NCBI GenBank assembly: GCA_019925095.2
Contig: CM034392.1
Coordinates: 26,297,887-26,361,886 of the forward strand
DNA: 64,000 nt
Direction of reading: 5' to 3'
Source: Dendrolimus kikuchii
Taxonomy: Eukaryota; Arthropoda; Insecta; Lepidoptera; Lasiocampidae
The translations under genes and the position numbers were made by a program. Below, one piece after another: positions 41,828 through 52,199 of this stretch. Positions within the stretch are counted from its first letter, which is position 1. Each line of letters starts with the position of its first letter. The notes under the pieces are model-generated. The model ran no database searches. It saw nothing but the letters and a program-made list of their open reading frames with translations, and was not told the DNA's origin.

Positions 41828-42250
41828 CTAGCGGCCCCGGCAGACGTTGTCCTTCCTGCCTTTAAAAAATCAAATTCTAGAACCCGATCCCACAGCCACG
41901 TACCGGTTCTAATTGCGAATCTAAAAGAGTAATATATTTTTTTTATTCTAGGTCATGACAAAATAAGATTAAAAATCTTGCCAAAAGATTTTAAAGTTTA
42001 TAATTAACAAATAAAAAATAGGGGTTGATCGTAGAGGGGTGAAAATTTAGGGTTGTATGTATTTTTGTATGTTGTATCATAAAAAAATAGAAATTAAAAA
42101 TTTTGTCTAAAAAATAAATAAAAAAATTTAGGGGTGGACTACCCCTAACATTTAGGGGGATGAAAAATAGATGTTGGCCGATTCTCATAGATACCGGATA
42201 AGCACAAAAAATTTCATCAAAATCGGTCAAGCCGTTTCGGAGGAGTATGG
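41828..42250 (-). mobile_element. Helitron-like element, third subfamily
   Basis: Starts CTAGCGGCCCCGGCAGACG and includes 'tagggttgtatgtatttttg' and 'aaaatcggtcaagccgtttc', collinear with 51165-51713 but with a ~100-bp shorter 5' part. Confidence 0.6.
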
Positions 42251-42379
42251 TAACTCTCTTTTTAAAGAACCACCTATTGCAATGTTCTGGGAAAACCGTG
42301 GCAATTCCATAGATACATAGAATACTCAGATTGATCAATATTTAAATTGAGCACACGTAGCAACACAGTCACAAAGTCG

Positions 42380-42660
42380 TGGTAGCGTAATAGCTAGCGT
42401 ACGCGTCCCAATCTCAAAGGGCGCGGGTTCGATCCTGGCCGGAACGCATGCACCACTTACTCAGTTTTCTGACCTGTGCAGTGTTACAATTACCACGTGC
42501 TAACAACGGTGAAGGTAAGTATCGTGATGCAACCAGCACATCGAGATAACCGATGTGTCAAACCTGCCAAGCCGCCTTGGACAAGCGTGGCGAGTATACT
42601 GTCCGTTCCCTATAATGGGAGGCCCGAGTCCAGCAGTGGGCTGTTTTATTGTACTCTTTT
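42380..42660 (+). mobile_element. SINE-2 copy (tRNA-derived), near complete
   Basis: Head: 'ggtagcgtaatagctagcg' (A-box) and 'gcgggttcgatcctggccgg' (B-box). Body: 'aacggtgaaggtaagtatcg', 'catcgagataaccgatgtg', 'gccttggacaagcgtgg'. Tail: 'gcagtgggctgttttattgt'. Partial copies are at 13665-13830 and 17935-18007. It directly precedes an LTR-1 copy. Confidence 0.75.
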
Positions 42661-43058
42661 ATGAAACAAATCACATTTTATTACCTGCCGGTATTTAAAC
42701 TAATTGTAATTCTTTATTGTACTCTTTTATGGCAGTTTTCGGGCGAGTCATTAGCCAGGTGTGGCGGATTAAGTCGACTTAGATACGGGGACATTGCATT
42801 TGTGCAGTATAAAACGATGACCTGATGGAGGTGGAAGCAGTCGAACGAGAACCACGAACGAAGCGAGATGTGTACTACAATCGGGAATGTAATAAGTGAC
42901 TGACTTTGCGCGTTTTATTGAATTACGACCTTCTGCATTACGTTTGTACTTGTTGTGTTCGGTTATATTTGTAACTGTGTTATACGTGTTTGTATAGTTC
43001 TAATAAACTCTATAGAAATTCTAACGGCATTTTAATTCGAGTCCCGCGACTTGTAACA
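42661..43058 (+). mobile_element. LTR-1 copy, 5'-truncated
   Basis: From 'tgaaacaaatcacattttatt' to 'ccgcgacttGTAACA', with the TATA motif (gcagtataaaacg) and AATAAA. The first ~45 bp of the LTR are missing at the SINE-2 border. Confidence 0.65.
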
Positions 43059-43820
43059 ATATATTATACACGTAACAACAAACTAGGTAAAAAAAATATG
43101 ATCAAATGTCATAACATTTAAATATAAAGTGTACTTTATTTTGCAATAAAGAATTAAATTATATATCTGTGAAACCAGAGACAATCCAAATATCAAGTAG
43201 ATAAATGTTTCACTAATTTATTCGTGTAGTTAAATGATAACCTCAATATCCAAGGGGTAAAGGTGGTAAAGTCATATTTTAATGTTTTCTGCCAAATCAT
43301 GATATCTGGTAAGAAATTTACATAGTCAGAGGGAGTGGGATGTTTGAACTAATTTTCAGTAGCCGTTATCACAAAAGACAAAGTTGTCAAGTTTCCGCTT
43401 CAAACGGTTAAAACGTAGTTTTATTTATGATAGTTGTTGTTTTATAAAATAATACCTGTCGATATTTTTAGAGAAAAAAATCTTTTTTTTGGTTTTGTGT
43501 AATAAAACCTCGCACTACTATTAAAAAATATAAAAACACGGGTTTTTTTTATTATCCGTAACCTACCTTTAGGGCAGCATCCTCTACTATTTATTTTTCG
43601 CAGTTTCACTACAACAATTAATTCCTATAAAGCTCAATTTTTTTTTTGGGAAATTTCTCAGTCATACATAAACGGAATTTGCGATAAAAACCGATTTTCA
43701 GTTTTAATCCATGAAATCGTATAATTTATAAAAAGTATGCCCAGATTAATTCAAACCTAGCCCAAACAACGCACAAAAAAACTACCGATGCCAAATATGT
43801 GTAACATTCAATATCATCTA
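43059..43820. other. AT-rich stretch with a foldback scrap
   Basis: 43391-43430 is a half copy of the foldback family ('aacggttaaaacgtagtttt'). Otherwise nothing recognised. Confidence 0.45.
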
Positions 43821-43821
43821 T

Positions 43822-43872
43822 AATGTCGCTTAACCCAATTAGCCTTTCACCCTCGATATTCATTATTCTAGA
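43822..43872 (+). repeat. Solo TIR arm upstream of the SDR gene
   Basis: 'atgtcgcttaacccaattagc' and 'ctttcaccctcgatat' match the arms of the inverted-repeat element at 57912-58172. It lies about 240 bp upstream of the SDR start codon. Confidence 0.5.
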
Positions 43873-44111
43873 ACACGACAAGAAAAAACAAATGAAATTA
43901 TATTTAATTCATTTAAACTTCTCTATATATATACAAGATATTACATCAGTACTCAGTAGTTTTAAAAAGTTTGTAAAAGTTGGTAGTGTTGACTTATTAA
44001 GTACTTAAAATTTCAATCTAAATTTTTTCAAGTCTCATATTCAGTCATTGATTATATTGAAAAGGTTTTTATACCATTCTCTATCCGAAAGAATTAGAAA
44101 TTATTTCAAAT

Positions 44112-44867
44112 ATGAGTTTCAAGAGCAAAGTAGTACTTATCACAGGAGCAAGTGCGGGCATTGGGGCAGCAACAGCTGTTATGTTGGCAAAAGAAGGGGC
44201 TAACGTTGCTATAGTTGGAAGGAACAAAGCTAGATTGAACAACGTCGCTGCAGAAATTGCAAAGGTTGGAAGTAAACCATTAATTATCACTATAGATATT
44301 GTAAATGATGATGCACCTAAAATAATAATTGATAAGACAATAGAACGTTATGGTCGGCTGGATATATTGGTTAATAATGCAGGTATGTTGAAGCCCACGG
44401 ATATTTTGAAAAGCAACTTCTTAAAAGACTATGACGAAATCATGAATACTAATCTACGGGCCGCTGTTGCCATTACCAATTATGCTTCTTCGCATATAAT
44501 AAAGACCAAAGGAAATATAATTAATATTTCAAGTACTTTAGGAAAGATGTTATTGAAGACTCCTGATTTCATGGCTTATTGTATATCTAAAGCTGGAATA
44601 GAACACTTTACGCGAGCAGCAGCTTTAGCATTTGGAAAGTTCGGAGTAAGAGTCAACACCATCAGTCCAGGAGGGACAAGAACGGATATTTGTGAAACCG
44701 GTGGAATACACTATGATTGGGATGCTCATGGCCAGGCATCAGTATTGGGCAAAGTAGCGAATCCAGAAGAAGTTGCAGAATTGATCATGTTCGTTGCTAG
44801 CGATAAAGCTGGCAGTATTACCGGGTCGGATTATTGTATTGATAATGGTGACCTACTAATCAATTGA
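44112..44867 (+). CDS. Short-chain dehydrogenase/reductase (SDR), intact
   Basis: A 251-codon intronless gene, the length of a classical SDR. Visible motifs: Rossmann TGASAGIG at residues 11-18 for cofactor binding; Arg37 after the second strand, which suggests a preference for NADP(H); NNAG at 88-91; Asn114 of the catalytic tetrad; Ser140/Ser141 in INISST; and YxxxK at Tyr156-Lys160. PGG at 186-188 follows, and the C-terminus ends in the usual SITGSD...DNGDLL pattern. The start ATG at 44112 sits in AAATATGAG and opens directly into the first beta strand. A TATA-like stretch (tttttatacc) lies about 40 bp upstream and an ATTAAA about 200 bp downstream. Such FabG-like, intronless cytosolic SDRs are common in insects, especially moths. 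The substrate cannot be told from sequence. It is surrounded by repeats and has no gene neighbours. Confidence 0.95.
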   Translation: MSFKSKVVLITGASAGIGAATAVMLAKEGANVAIVGRNKARLNNVAAEIAKVGSKPLIITIDIVNDDAPKIIIDKTIERYGRLDILVNNAGMLKPTDILKSNFLKDYDEIMNTNLRAAVAITNYASSHIIKTKGNIINISSTLGKMLLKTPDFMAYCISKAGIEHFTRAAALAFGKFGVRVNTISPGGTRTDICETGGIHYDWDAHGQASVLGKVANPEEVAELIMFVASDKAGSITGSDYCIDNGDLLIN

Positions 44868-45653
44868 ACTACAATATCATTCTCATTATTAACTCGTTAT
44901 CTATTCATTGTTTTTTACATTACATGTACAACATTTTTATTACAAGTAGGTATATAAACAATGAACATTTTATCTCATAAAGCAAATACTTTTAATAATA
45001 TAAAATTTTGTATGTTTAGATTAGATTTTTTCAACTTTGTAATCCATAGTTTTTCATGAATATTAAATCAAAGTTTTTATTATTGTATTGTATTGTATGA
45101 TACCCATAATACAAGTATAGTGTTAGCTGATTCGCTTAGAAACAATACAATGTGTGTGTTGGTATGAAAATTAAGTATCGATTTATTTAATTCACAGTCT
45201 ATTAAAAATGTTATTATTTAATCTATGACGAAAATAAAATAAAGCCATCAATTCACATTGATTGACCGAATGCACTTGACATAGTTGGTGACTCGTAAGC
45301 CGACCGGTTGGGAGCCACTGGGGCGATTAAGAGCGGTTTTATTGCCGGTGTTAAAGGCAATTATTGCATTACTCATGGCTGACAATTAATTCAACATAAG
45401 AATCCCTAAAAGGTTTATTGGAAGCTTAGTCAGTTCTTAGTTAGTATAGCTCACAGAGTACATTAATATAATAGGAGAGTATAGCTGAACGGAGCAAGTA
45501 CGTACATTTTCCGGACTCAGCATTTAGATGAACACGCCCGAATTTACCATCAGTAGGAACGTCGCTCATCAAGGTAGCGTACGCGTGCTCGTCGTTACAC
45601 ATCAAGGCATCTCCATCCACAACAAGTTATGAAAAAAATCAAATGAATAAAGT
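44868..45653. other. SDR downstream region
   Basis: AT-rich 3' flank with ATTAAA near 45062 and AATAAA near 45237 as possible polyadenylation signals. 45100-45165 ('gatacccataatacaagtat', 'acaatgtgtgtgtt') is a decayed SINE-1 tail. Nothing else recognised. Confidence 0.45.
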
Positions 45654-45654
45654 C

Positions 45655-45735
45655 CTTCGAGCCGGATTTGAACCACCGATCTTATGGATCTTGCAATTCA
45701 CGAAGGCAAGCGCACTTTACTCGTTGTTGAACGTT
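45655..45735 (-). mobile_element. tRNA-like sequence (SINE head or pseudo-tRNA)
   Basis: On the minus strand 'ggtggttcaaatccgg' fits a T-arm/B-box and is preceded by ~45 bases of tRNA-like spacing. No acceptor stem pairs, so it is not called a tRNA gene. Confidence 0.35.
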
Positions 45736-45989
45736 CACATTATATGTATGTACATACTATACTACTAACTGGCTATGACTTAGGATATTGAATAGAAACA
45801 CTTCTTAATTTCAAAGAGGAAAAATAAAGATTTATTTTCTTAAAACTAATGATCTGGAAGATAGGATGTACATATCTCCCAATACTTGCGTATTATTTGA
45901 GGGATGATGTGAGGAAATGTCTTTAAGGAACAAAATCTCGGATTTCGACGTCGATTCTCTAATAGCCATCCCTATATCTTACTAACCCA

Positions 45990-46720
45990 TAATTTGTTTG
46001 GCTACTAGTTAAAATTTGTCATAAGCTCCATACAAGTAATGTCAAATTTCTACCAATGGTAAAGCCACATAACTAACAATAAAACTTATACACATACTCA
46101 AACCTACGCGCACTACCATCGCATTGCATTACACGCACACTCCACAAACAAACCAAGACACACAAAGAGCCTAAAAACTAATAACCCAGGCACAGAAAAG
46201 AAAAAAAAGAACACACATGGCACTAGATACGACTATATATAAGTACAGATATAAGGCCAACACTGCACATGCATTTCCTCACAACACCAGCATGTAACAG
46301 ATACACTCTACATTAGTTTAAGTTTAGTATTAAAATTAGAATAAATTAATATAATAAGTTATTCTTAAGGTACACCAAAACAGAGAAATTACTACATATA
46401 ATGTCACATACACTAACAAAAATAAACAATAAGCGTGTATGGAGTCTCAAATTTTTCATAGAAATTAACTAGTGAAAAAGGGTACGGAACTCGAGTCCGT
46501 AGAGATATTAATAATAATAATAAAAAAAAACAATGGTAAAGCAAGTAAATGAATAGTAAGTTTTAGAAACCACCTCATCAGTGTATTCTAGTCAGTATTA
46601 AGGTAAGTGCTCTGAAGAACTGTTCGAGCTGAGGACCACGTCACCATGATGCCACTGCACCACTCATCAGCGATTTGGGATTTATCTACACTTCCTTCAT
46701 ACTTGATAGTCCTCCACAGT
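45990..46720 (+). repeat. Repeat E copy split by Rep-C
   Basis: Left part to 46065 and right part from 46543 continue the order seen at 1290-1530 ('ccatacaagtaatgtcaaat', then 'aagaactgttcgagctg', then 'gccactgcaccac'). Confidence 0.5.
46066..46530 (+). mobile_element. Rep-C, longest copy, 12-bp TSD
   Basis: 465 bp bounded by CAATGGTAAAGC (46054-46065, 46531-46542), with (AAT)n and A-run at the 3' end. The 5' ~190 bp ('cacataactaacaataaaac' to 'gcactagatacgactatata') include the part replaced by virus at 37709-38180. Retroposed by its structure. No coding and no pol III boxes seen; probably the 3' end of a LINE or a LINE-mobilised RNA. Confidence 0.85.
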
Positions 46721-46954
46721 TCGTGGCACCCACATCTTTATGCTATACATCTCCTAGTTATAGAATATACTTACCTTGAAGTGAAATAATATGTGCCTCC
46801 TGAATAAGGGTGTAAACAGATTCTTTAACTTCCAACATAGCCTTGCAAATGTTAATAGACGGCAGTAATCATTTATCATCAAGTGTTTCCTGCCGATTTC
46901 ACGCAATATAAACCGTAAACGAGAAATTGAAAGAAGTTGCTATTCGACGGGTAA

Positions 46955-47194
46955 CTACTGACAGTATCTACGCTCGGAGTCCACAGGAGTATTTGCAGCA
47001 ATTAGGCTCTCAGCAATTTTCATTGCTAAATCTGCATTATGAGCTTGTGGATTCCTATGTATGAATTTACTTCCATCTACGTCTTGGATGTCATTATTAT
47101 CTCTAGCAATGATGTTATAGTTATTGACTGTAGCCAAATGCGTCTTATATACAACGTTAAAAATAACACCGTTAACAAATAACGCATTAAACAC
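46955..47194 (-). CDS. Unrecognised 79-codon open frame
   Basis: Balanced-composition minus-strand frame (FNALFVNGVIFNVVYKTHLA... to ...NTPVDSERRYCQ) in an area without recognised repeats. The frame stays open upstream to a stop near 47225 and passes a 'tttcacgcag' sequence that could serve as a splice acceptor, so it might be a terminal exon. I recognise no family, and a chance frame is quite possible. Confidence 0.2.
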   Translation of the reverse strand: MFNALFVNGVIFNVVYKTHLATVNNYNIIARDNNDIQDVDGSKFIHRNPQAHNADLAMKIAESLIAANTPVDSERRYCQ

Positions 47195-47229
47195 ATCGCC
47201 TACATCTGCGTGAAACGTTCAATAAAAGT

Positions 47230-47695
47230 GACATATTACAAATGAAGCAATAGCATTAGGCTTAAAATTAAAACTTATAGAAGTGAATTCTTATCAAGCT
47301 CAATAGAACTAGTTCTAATTAGCTTCTGTGTATTTTGTACACGTACGTATTACAATGTCTTGTGAATTATTAATCTCTACCAAGGTCAAAAATTAATAAG
47401 TATTTATTTTTAAACCTAAATTAAATTAATTTCGAAACGTTATTAAGTCTGATTGACAATATCGATAAATTCAGGGAACGTCTGTCGAGCTGACACGTTT
47501 ATTGATTGACACATTTTCGCCTTAATTGACAGCTATAATGTTCATTTTAATTGCACGTATGTCTGTCTGTGTGTCGTTGGATTTATTGCGAGAACAATTT
47601 AGTGTGATTATTGAAACACATATTGCTTTCGAAATCTTTTTTACACTAAATAGATTCGCGTTTAACCACAATCTCATTAATCCTGGATGTCTATG
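47230..47695. other. AT-rich stretch, nothing recognised
   Basis: No frame or family match of note. Confidence 0.45.
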
Positions 47696-47709
47696 AAAAC
47701 AATTTTATT

Positions 47710-47949
47710 GCAGGAGATCAGCAGACAGGCAGACGGCCCACTTGATGGAAAGCGGTTACCATCGCCTATGGACATTTGCAACAAATGCGCTGCTGCTCTC
47801 TTAAGGGAAACTGGAACCTGGTCACTAATGCCGGAACACAACTCAAGGTTGTTATGGCGACATACTTTAGACCAGGGGTGGTAGCCATCCAGTCGAGCAA
47901 ATGCCCTACCACCTGGCTGTGGGTTGTTAAGTCGCCTCTTACGACAGGC
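47710..47949 (+). mobile_element. Rep-A, 3'-truncated
   Basis: From ttttattGCAGGAG to 'cgcctcttacgacaggcc', then directly repeat D. The 'caccaaagttgcta' segment is deleted. Confidence 0.65.
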
Positions 47950-48135
47950 CTACTGTTGTGTGAAGCCGATTAATCTGCTTTAGTTCTACTGAAATAGGGA
48001 GGGAGGCCTTTTTGAACTGATATTTTTTAAATATTCTATTAAGTTATTTTTTCTTAGATTTTGTATTTTCTAACTAGTGGAAAGTTCTTTTTCATTTCTC
48101 ATACTCCGAAAGTACGCTAGGAGATGTTTGATATT
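47950..48135 (+). repeat. Repeat D, copy 2
   Basis: Nearly identical to 40106-40293, again just downstream of a Rep-A copy on the same strand. Confidence 0.8.
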
Positions 48136-48390
48136 GAAGTATTATATGTCTTTGTCTTACTAAGTATGCACTGTTTGCTACAACTTAATTAATTCTTCGA
48201 AAAGTAGGTAATTGTGTAACATATTTCTGTATAAAATATATTTAATAAAGAGTTCATGATAAATGAGAATAAAAACAATTTTTAGCTAGATGAGTTGGTG
48301 GGGAGTTTCTTGCCGCTTCTCCTTAACGACCATAACATGTTGCGAAGTATTGTCATAGCATAGGAAGTAATTTTAAAAAGTACTCAATGT
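48136..48390 (+). repeat. Dispersed repeat G, partial
   Basis: 'tctttgtcttactaagtatgc' to 'gcataggaagtaattttaa', more diverged than the other copies. Confidence 0.5.
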
Positions 48391-48501
48391 ACGTGACGTA
48401 ACCTAGCAACAGATAATTAATTTTATAGCAATACTAATACTGGGTGATTGTCATTAATGTCTTCTTCTATATTTCAAACCTTACCTAACCTAACCTACCT
48501 A

Positions 48502-48785
48502 AATACAATTTTCCTGAGGCAGGGCGGCCTGTCGTAAGAGGTGACTTAACAACCCACAGCCAGGTGGCAGGGCATTTGCCCGACTGGATGGCTACCACCC
48601 CTGGTCTAAAGTATGTCGCTACAACAATCTTGAGTTGTGTTCCGGCATTAGTGATCAGGTTCCAGTCTCCCTTAAGAGAGCAGCAGCGCGTTTGTAGCAC
48701 CTTTTGTGTTGCAAATGTCTATAGGCGATGGTAACTGCTTTTCATCAAGTGGGCCGTCTGCCTGTCTGCTGAACTCATACAATAA
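48502..48785 (-). mobile_element. Rep-A, minus-strand copy
   Basis: From 'aatacaattttcctgaggc' to 'gaactcatacaataaa'. The reversed CACGGATAAA end is missing; it is preceded by a short 'cctaacctaacctacc' stretch. Confidence 0.65.
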
Positions 48786-49581
48786 ATATAAAAACTAATT
48801 TCTTATTACTAATTTATTTACTAAAGCCTTTTATATTAACATATATTATAATAGATAAATAAGTAAACGTTTAATATATTAGTCATATGAGTATTTTCTA
48901 AGTGAGTTTCGAAAAGTAGGTAATGTTTTGGCCTCTCTGACAGTAAGTAGCTAATTATTTACTTGCTTTTGGCAATAATAATAAAAATATTGAGTTGTAA
49001 AGTCTAGATCCTGAGTGATAATGAGAGCAGAAACAGGTGGAACAGTCCCACAATGGACTTTCCTAAGAATATATCCAATAAAAAACTGTTTGGCAACTAT
49101 CTACTCTATTTCGTTTCTTTTCATTTAAAATATATATTCACATTTCGAATCAGACACCGTGCCCGAGTTTATGGTAACAGTCAGAGCTCAGTTATTGCCC
49201 TTAGAAAATGGCCTATATGTCTATCCCTTTCACTCTTACAGCAAGACACGCATGGAGCGAGCGAGTACACAAACAGAACAATGCGGGTAGTAGTAAAATT
49301 TTATTTGCAACACACGTGGTCGGCTCTCGGCTGCATAATCCCACCTTTAACGAAAAAGGAGAAATAAGTTTTATATAGTTTGGAATAAGTAGAGAGTATT
49401 TGCTTCAAATTGACTATTTTAAATGTTATACCTATAGAGTTGTTGAAACCACATACATACATATATGTTATAACCACATATACAGCGCCCTTACGCAGAT
49501 TATTAAAATTAATATATTGTCAATAGTATATTAAACAGTGTTATCTGTTGTATTTGGAAAATTAAGATATTTTTTTTTATT
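48786..49581. other. Mostly AT-rich; Jk-LINE scrap
   Basis: 48896-48950 encodes on the minus strand a few residues of the Jk-LINE C-terminus (TVREAKTLPTF pattern). 49140-49370 has balanced composition and a 104-codon frame without known motifs. Confidence 0.4.
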
Positions 49582-49867
49582 GCAGGAGATCACCAGACAG
49601 GCAAACGGCCCACTTGATGAAAAGCGGTTACCATCACCTATGGACATTTGGAACACCAAAGTTGCTACAAATGCGCTGCTGCTCTCTTAAGGGTCACTGG
49701 AACCTGGTCACTAATGCCGGAACACAACTCAAGGTTGTTATGGCGATATACTTTAGACCAGGGGTGGTAGCCATCCAGTCGGGCAAATGCCCTACCACCT
49801 GGCTGTGGGTTGTTTTGTCGCCTCTTACGACAGGAAATTGTATTCTTTCTCCGTTCCTGCTCGGATA
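49582..49867 (+). mobile_element. Rep-A, near full length
   Basis: From tttttattGCAGGAG to CCTGCTCGGATAAA, with a ~15-bp deletion of the 'ccgcccggccgc' part. Confidence 0.65.
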
Positions 49868-50227
49868 AATATAATAATAAATAACATAGGAATATAACTT
49901 AGGTCAACTAACCGAATTAAATGATTAAAACTGATTCATTTGGTTTAATACGTTATAATAAACCTGTCACTCTTTTAATTTCATTTTAAAAGTGTCTAAG
50001 TGATCAATCACATTTTTCAGATTTTTTTGTAGATATTGAAAGCTAAGCTAACCAAACCTTTTCTCATTTATCTATCAGTAGTGATAGATTCTTATTTCAA
50101 GATGCAATAAACGCCTATATATTCAGCAGATATTAATTTATGAGTCATTTGATTGACATAACATTTGTTATCATTTTAAATAGACTTACATTAGCATCAT
50201 TTTTATTAATAATAATAATAATAATAA
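49868..50227. other. AT-rich stretch, nothing recognised
   Basis: Ends in a (TAA)n run at 50206-50227 that is the reversed tail of the adjacent SINE-1. Confidence 0.45.
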
Positions 50228-50457
50228 TCGGCAGACAAACACACACATTGTATATCCCCAAATTAAGCAAGTTAAACGCTTGTGTTATGGGTAATATACA
50301 ACGGACTACTCTGGGGCCGATCCCAGACACCCAGACCATAGTAAATAACGGAGAAAATACATTTCCGAAATTTACTATACCAGGAATCGAATCCGGAAAC
50401 CTCTGCGTTGCAGTGAGGTACGCCGGCAAAGGCTTAGCCCGCTCAACCAAAGAGGCC
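50228..50457 (-). mobile_element. SINE-1 copy (tRNA-derived)
   Basis: Full copy on the minus strand with B-box 'ggattcgattcc' and head 'ctttggttgagcgggctaag'. Its tail is (TTA)n rather than a pure poly(A). Confidence 0.75.
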
Positions 50458-50869
50458 GTCCATTTATTGATCGGCCGTTTATTGATAGTATTGAACTTGA
50501 TTTTATTTAAATGGGTGGTATTAATAACTCTTTGTAGTGTCGTCTCGTATTTAAATAGATTTCACCCGTTCCGTACACTGTTTATAAGGGTCTAGCCAAC
50601 CATATTTCTTAGGAACAGTGTAAACTGTTCGATTACAATTTAATGTCCTGGGTCTGGAGCGTTTAGAGTTTTCTTTGGGCTTATCTAATATTGCTATTTT
50701 TAACCTTATTTTTTAGACTGTAAAGTTTAATTTTGATTGACATTTTGGCATTACGCTGTATGGTAATGTTATGGAGCAGTTTAGATTTAAGTAAGTACAC
50801 TATCTTCATCGGAATCTTTATTGCTTCTAATTACATTGACAATAGGAATAAGACATAATAGGATAGACA
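50458..50869. other. Unique stretch
   Basis: No gene or repeat recognised. Confidence 0.4.
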
Positions 50870-51160
50870 GACAACACTTTACTGTACACCAAAACATAGA
50901 TAGATAACACTTTATTGTACACCATTACAGAAAAACTTACGAACTAGTATTAGTCTAGTTGGGTACAAAGGGCGGTCTTATCGCTAAAAAGCGATCTCTT
51001 CCAGACAACCCGTGGCAAGAGTATTCTGATTAGGAGTGGCGACGGTGGTATACATCATTATTGTACGATTACTTACATTTTAATAATAAATATACTATAT
51101 ATACAAATATACAAAATATGGTGATAATATGCAACTATTTAAACATAATAAACATATAAC
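50870..51160 (-). mobile_element. Jk-LINE 3' UTR, duplicated end
   Basis: The reversed 3' end 'acaacactttactgtacacc' / 'taacactttattgtacacc' occurs twice in tandem (50879 and 50912), then 'gtcttatcgctaaaaagcgatctc' with the hairpin. Confidence 0.6.
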
Positions 51161-51164
51161 TATA

Positions 51165-51713
51165 CTAGCGGCCCCGGCAGACGTTGTCCTGCCTTTAAAA
51201 AATAAAATTCTAGAACCCGATCCCACAGACATGTACCGGTTCTAATTGCGAATCTAAACCATCCGGGTACCCAATCAAACACACAAAAACAAAATCACCA
51301 AAATCGCTCCAGGTGATTAGGAGGATTCCAGAACCCGATCTCAGCGCCACCTACCGGTGCTAATTGTGAATCTAAAAGAGTAATATAATTTTTTTTATTC
51401 TAAGTCATGAAAAATATCTTGCCAAAAAATAACACATGAAAAATAGGGGTTGATCGTAGAGGGGTGCAAATTTAGGGTTGTATGTATTTTTGTATGTTGT
51501 ATCATAAAAAAATAGAAATTAAAAATTTTGTCTAAAAAATAAAATAAAAAATTAGGGGTGGACTACCCCGAACATTTAGGGGGATGAAAAATAGATGTTG
51601 GCCGATTCTCATAGATACCGGATAAGCACAAAAAATTTCATCAAAATCGGTCAAGCCGTTTCGGAGGAGTATGGCAACGAAAACTGTGACACGAGAATTT
51701 TATATATATTTGA
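51165..51713 (-). mobile_element. Helitron-like element, third subfamily, longest
   Basis: 549 bp from CTAG (51165) to GA followed by T (51713), so A/T-flanked TC...CTAG ends on the minus strand. Collinear with 41828-42250. Confidence 0.6.
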
Positions 51714-51733
51714 TGCAATATAATATCTACTAA

Positions 51734-52190
51734 TTATATAAAATTACATATCATTATATTGCAGATAGAATTTCCTAAGTTCTTAAATGTTATTCGGGAT
51801 TTTGCTTGTCTGGCAGCAACAGGCAATGAATTCCAAAGTTGGACAGCCTTAACCGTGAAAAAATTATTGAAGAACCTTGTATTATGAATAGGAGTAATAA
51901 GTCTATGTTGACTGGAAGGGCGTAAATTGTGAGAGCAAGAAATAAATTCGAAGCGTTCTTTAAGGTACTGTGGAGTATTAGGGATGAATAAAATACTATA
52001 AAGCAATGATAGAATGTGAGTATTCCGGCGAAAACGAATTGGCAACCGCTTGAGGTTTTTTTCGAAATTCAGAAACGTGGTCATACTTGCGTAACCCAAA
52101 TATGAACCCTATGGAAAAGTTTTGGAGGCGCTCAAGTTTATTAAGTTGCTCTTGAGTCAAATCTAGATAGCTGGCGTCGGCATAGATAAA
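51734..52190 (-). pseudogene. Jk-LINE ORF2 C-terminal fragment
   Basis: Two overlapping minus-strand frames give the C-terminal region of a jockey/CR1-group LINE ORF2. First comes LTQEQLNKLERLQNF..FGLRKYDHVSEF, then after a frameshift near 52080 comes LPIRFRRNTHILSLLYSILF, YLKERFEF and FFTVKAVQLWNSLPVAARQAKS. This follows the RT domain in the family; the RT itself is absent. It anchors the identity of the orphan 3' UTR pieces in the window. Confidence 0.75.
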
Positions 52191-52199
52191 CAGAAATAG

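Noticed and set aside
45655..45735. Possible tRNA gene on the minus strand
   Set aside because: T-arm-like motif only; no acceptor pairing seen.
48482..48500. CCTAACCTAACC, similar to the insect telomere repeat TTAGG
   Set aside because: Only two to three imperfect units next to a Rep-A copy; too short to be telomeric or an internal telomere array.
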